Shown one piece after another: positions 62,735 through 64,000 of a DNA stretch of 64,000 nt. The notes beneath the pieces are model-generated. The model ran no database searches. It saw only the letters and a program-made list of their open reading frames with translations, and was not told where the DNA came from. Source of the DNA: Gordonia polyisoprenivorans (lineage in GTDB: Bacteria; Actinomycetota; Actinomycetes; Mycobacteriales; Mycobacteriaceae); NCBI RefSeq assembly GCF_017654315.1, contig NZ_CP072203.1, forward strand, positions 3,968,001 through 4,032,000, in the 5' to 3' direction. The translations under genes were made by a program, and so were the position numbers. Positions within the stretch are counted from its first letter, which is position 1. Each line of letters begins with the position of its first letter.

Positions 62735-63553
62735 TCAGCGAACGGGTTTCGGACAGGACGGGTGGGTGCCGGCGGTTACCAGCTCCGCCACCGCGGTACG
62801 GGGGTCGCCACTGGTGACCAGCCCCTCACCCACCAGGACCGCGTCGGCGCCGGCGCCGGCGAACGCCAGCAGGTCGGCGGTGCCGCGCACACCCGACTCG
62901 GCGACCCGAATCACCTTGGTGGGCAGGCCCGGAGCGATCCGGGAGAAGTTGTCGCGATCGACCTCGAGGGTCTTGAGATTGCGGTTGTTGACGCCGACCA
63001 CGGAGGCTCCCGCCTCCAACGCGCGATTGGCCTCTTCCTCGGTGTGCACCTCGACGAGAGCGGTCATGCCCAGACTCTCGGTGCGGTCGAGCAACGAGGC
63101 CAGCACGTTCTGTTCCAGAGCGGCGACGATCAGCAAGATCATGTCGGCACCATGTGCGCGCGCTTCATGGATCTGGTACGGCCCGACGATGAAATCCTTG
63201 CGCAGCACCGGGATGTTCACGGCCGCGCGGACGGCGTCGAGATCGGCGAGCGACCCGCGGAACCGCCGCTCCTCGGTGAGCACACTGATGATCCGTGCAC
63301 CACCGTCCTCGTAGGCACGCGCAAGTTCGGCGGGGTCGGCGATGGTGGCGAGCTCACCCTTCGACGGGCTGGCACGCTTGCACTCGGCGATCACCCCGAT
63401 GCCGGGCTGCTGGAACGCGGCCATCACGTCCTTGGGGTCGGGCGCCTGGACCGAGGCCGCCTTGACGGCCGCGTAATCGACGACCGCTTCGCGCGCGGCG
63501 ACGTCGGCCTTGACTCCCTCGATGATCGAATCGAGGACGTTCGGCGTGCTCAC
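62735..63553 (-). CDS. trpC: Indole-3-glycerol phosphate synthase
   Basis: 272 residues from a GTG. Motifs [12 protein letters not shown] (catalytic Lys and Glu), [50 protein letters not shown] and VIRVAESGV are those of TrpC. It closes the indole ring from CdRP. The gene precedes trpB by 59 bp. Confidence 0.97.
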   Translation of the reverse strand: MSTPNVLDSIIEGVKADVAAREAVVDYAAVKAASVQAPDPKDVMAAFQQPGIGVIAECKRASPSKGELATIADPAELARAYEDGGARIISVLTEERRFRGSLADLDAVRAAVNIPVLRKDFIVGPYQIHEARAHGADMILLIVAALEQNVLASLLDRTESLGMTALVEVHTEEEANRALEAGASVVGVNNRNLKTLEVDRDNFSRIAPGLPTKVIRVAESGVRGTADLLAFAGAGADAVLVGEGLVTSGDPRTAVAELVTAGTHPSCPKPVR

Positions 63554-63663
63554 GACAGCTGGTTCCCTTTCGACGCTCCTTGCCCTCACCAGGGTAGACC
63601 GGGGTTCCCAACGGCCCGTGCGCGGGTCCGTCGAGACCCACGTCACGCCGAGCACCGCAGAGA

Positions 63664-64000
63664 TCAGCGCTGTTCGGTCGGGTCGATCCCGGTGTCGAGG
63701 GCATCCCACATCATGCGTTCGTTCACGTGCGGCGGTTCTGTGCGCGCGGCGTCGCCGCCGGCGTCCGCCGCGTCCGGACCCTTCTGGCCGGTGGGAGCCC
63801 CGGCCGGATCGGTCCCCGCATCGCCGGCCGCCTTGCGACGCTCGTGCTCGGCGAAGATCTCACGTTCGAGCTCGTCACGGCGCGCGGCAGGCGTCCGATA
63901 CTTGCTCGACATCCCCGCACCCGACGCCGACCGCAGCAACAGCACACCGGCCGCGACACAACACACCGTCCCCGCGAACACGATGGCCGACACCCAGCCG
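63664..64000 (-). CDS. Trp-region membrane protein (TIGR02234-like), 3' part
   Basis: The frame is open to the window edge. The visible part is one transmembrane helix ([20 protein letters not shown]), then a cytoplasmic tail with [15 protein letters not shown] and the end [16 protein letters not shown]. The end and the position upstream of trpC match the Trp-associated conserved membrane protein between trpE and trpC in mycobacteria (Rv1610). A GTG at 63993 is in frame but probably internal. The 110-bp gap to trpC contains no gene. Confidence 0.8.
   Translation of the reverse strand, partial: GWVSAIVFAGTVCCVAAGVLLLRSASGAGMSSKYRTPAARRDELEREIFAEHERRKAAGDAGTDPAGAPTGQKGPDAADAGGDAARTEPPHVNERMMWDALDTGIDPTEQR

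Overview
The window is high-GC actinobacterial DNA, most likely Gordonia or a close relative in the Mycobacteriales. The evidence is an ANTAR-type PdtaR response regulator close to polA, the block trp-associated membrane protein / trpC / trpB / trpA / lgt near pyk and tesB (an order also known from Mycobacterium tuberculosis), GTG/TTG starts and 4-bp stop/start overlaps. No rRNA, CRISPR array or insertion sequence was seen.

Layout. 1-5.2 kb: end of an amidohydrolase, a TetR regulator, a SPOR-like membrane protein, polA and a GNAT acetyltransferase. 5.3-10.6 kb: a complete branched-chain amino-acid type ABC transporter operon (livKHMGF, read leftward). 10.8-11.6 kb: pdtaR and a tRNA-Leu(CAA). 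11.6-24.8 kb: a 13.2-kb integrated element bounded by a perfect 43-bp repeat of the tRNA 3' end. It carries a two-gene HEPN-type cargo, a tyrosine integrase coupled to a serine recombinase, iteron-like repeats beside a primase-polymerase/helicase Rep, an excisionase-like gene, a lipoprotein, an XRE repressor, a second HEPN-like protein and an HK97-type major capsid protein. No terminase, portal, tail or lysis gene was recognised. It looks like a phage satellite that brings its own capsid protein, and is one of the two best candidates for a poorly described system.

25-33 kb: a thioesterase, then a nitrogen-scavenging group (TetR and NCS1 permease diverging from agmatine deiminase and amidase across three 20-bp operators; an Amt ammonium transporter with a small membrane partner) and a pair of tiny membrane-protein genes. 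33.2-37.8 kb: an operon for an 83-residue Gly/Asp-rich triple-repeat peptide, a JmjC/cupin-type hydroxylase and a sucrase/ferredoxin-like protein, diverging from a GNAT-AAA+ fusion ATPase. This could be an uncharacterised peptide-modification (RiPP-like) system and is the second major candidate. 37.8-42.3 kb: a DUF2461 protein and the protocatechuate genes pcaR-pcaHGBC, without an adjacent pcaD. 42.3-47.8 kb: YchJ-like protein, a frameshifted SDR gene, an MBL-fold hydrolase, an MpaB-like oxygenase, a TetR gene with an out-of-frame 5' end and a DUF998 protein.

47.7-64 kb: leftward-reading core metabolism: long-chain acyl-CoA ligase, TesB, pyruvate kinase, glutamate synthase (gltB, gltD), Lgt with a long Asp/Ser/Ala/Pro tail, trpA, trpB, trpC and the end of a Trp-region membrane protein that continues past the window.

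Coordinates and starts were chosen by eye from ribosome-binding sites, overlaps and family lengths. No database search was run, so family names rest on recognised motifs.
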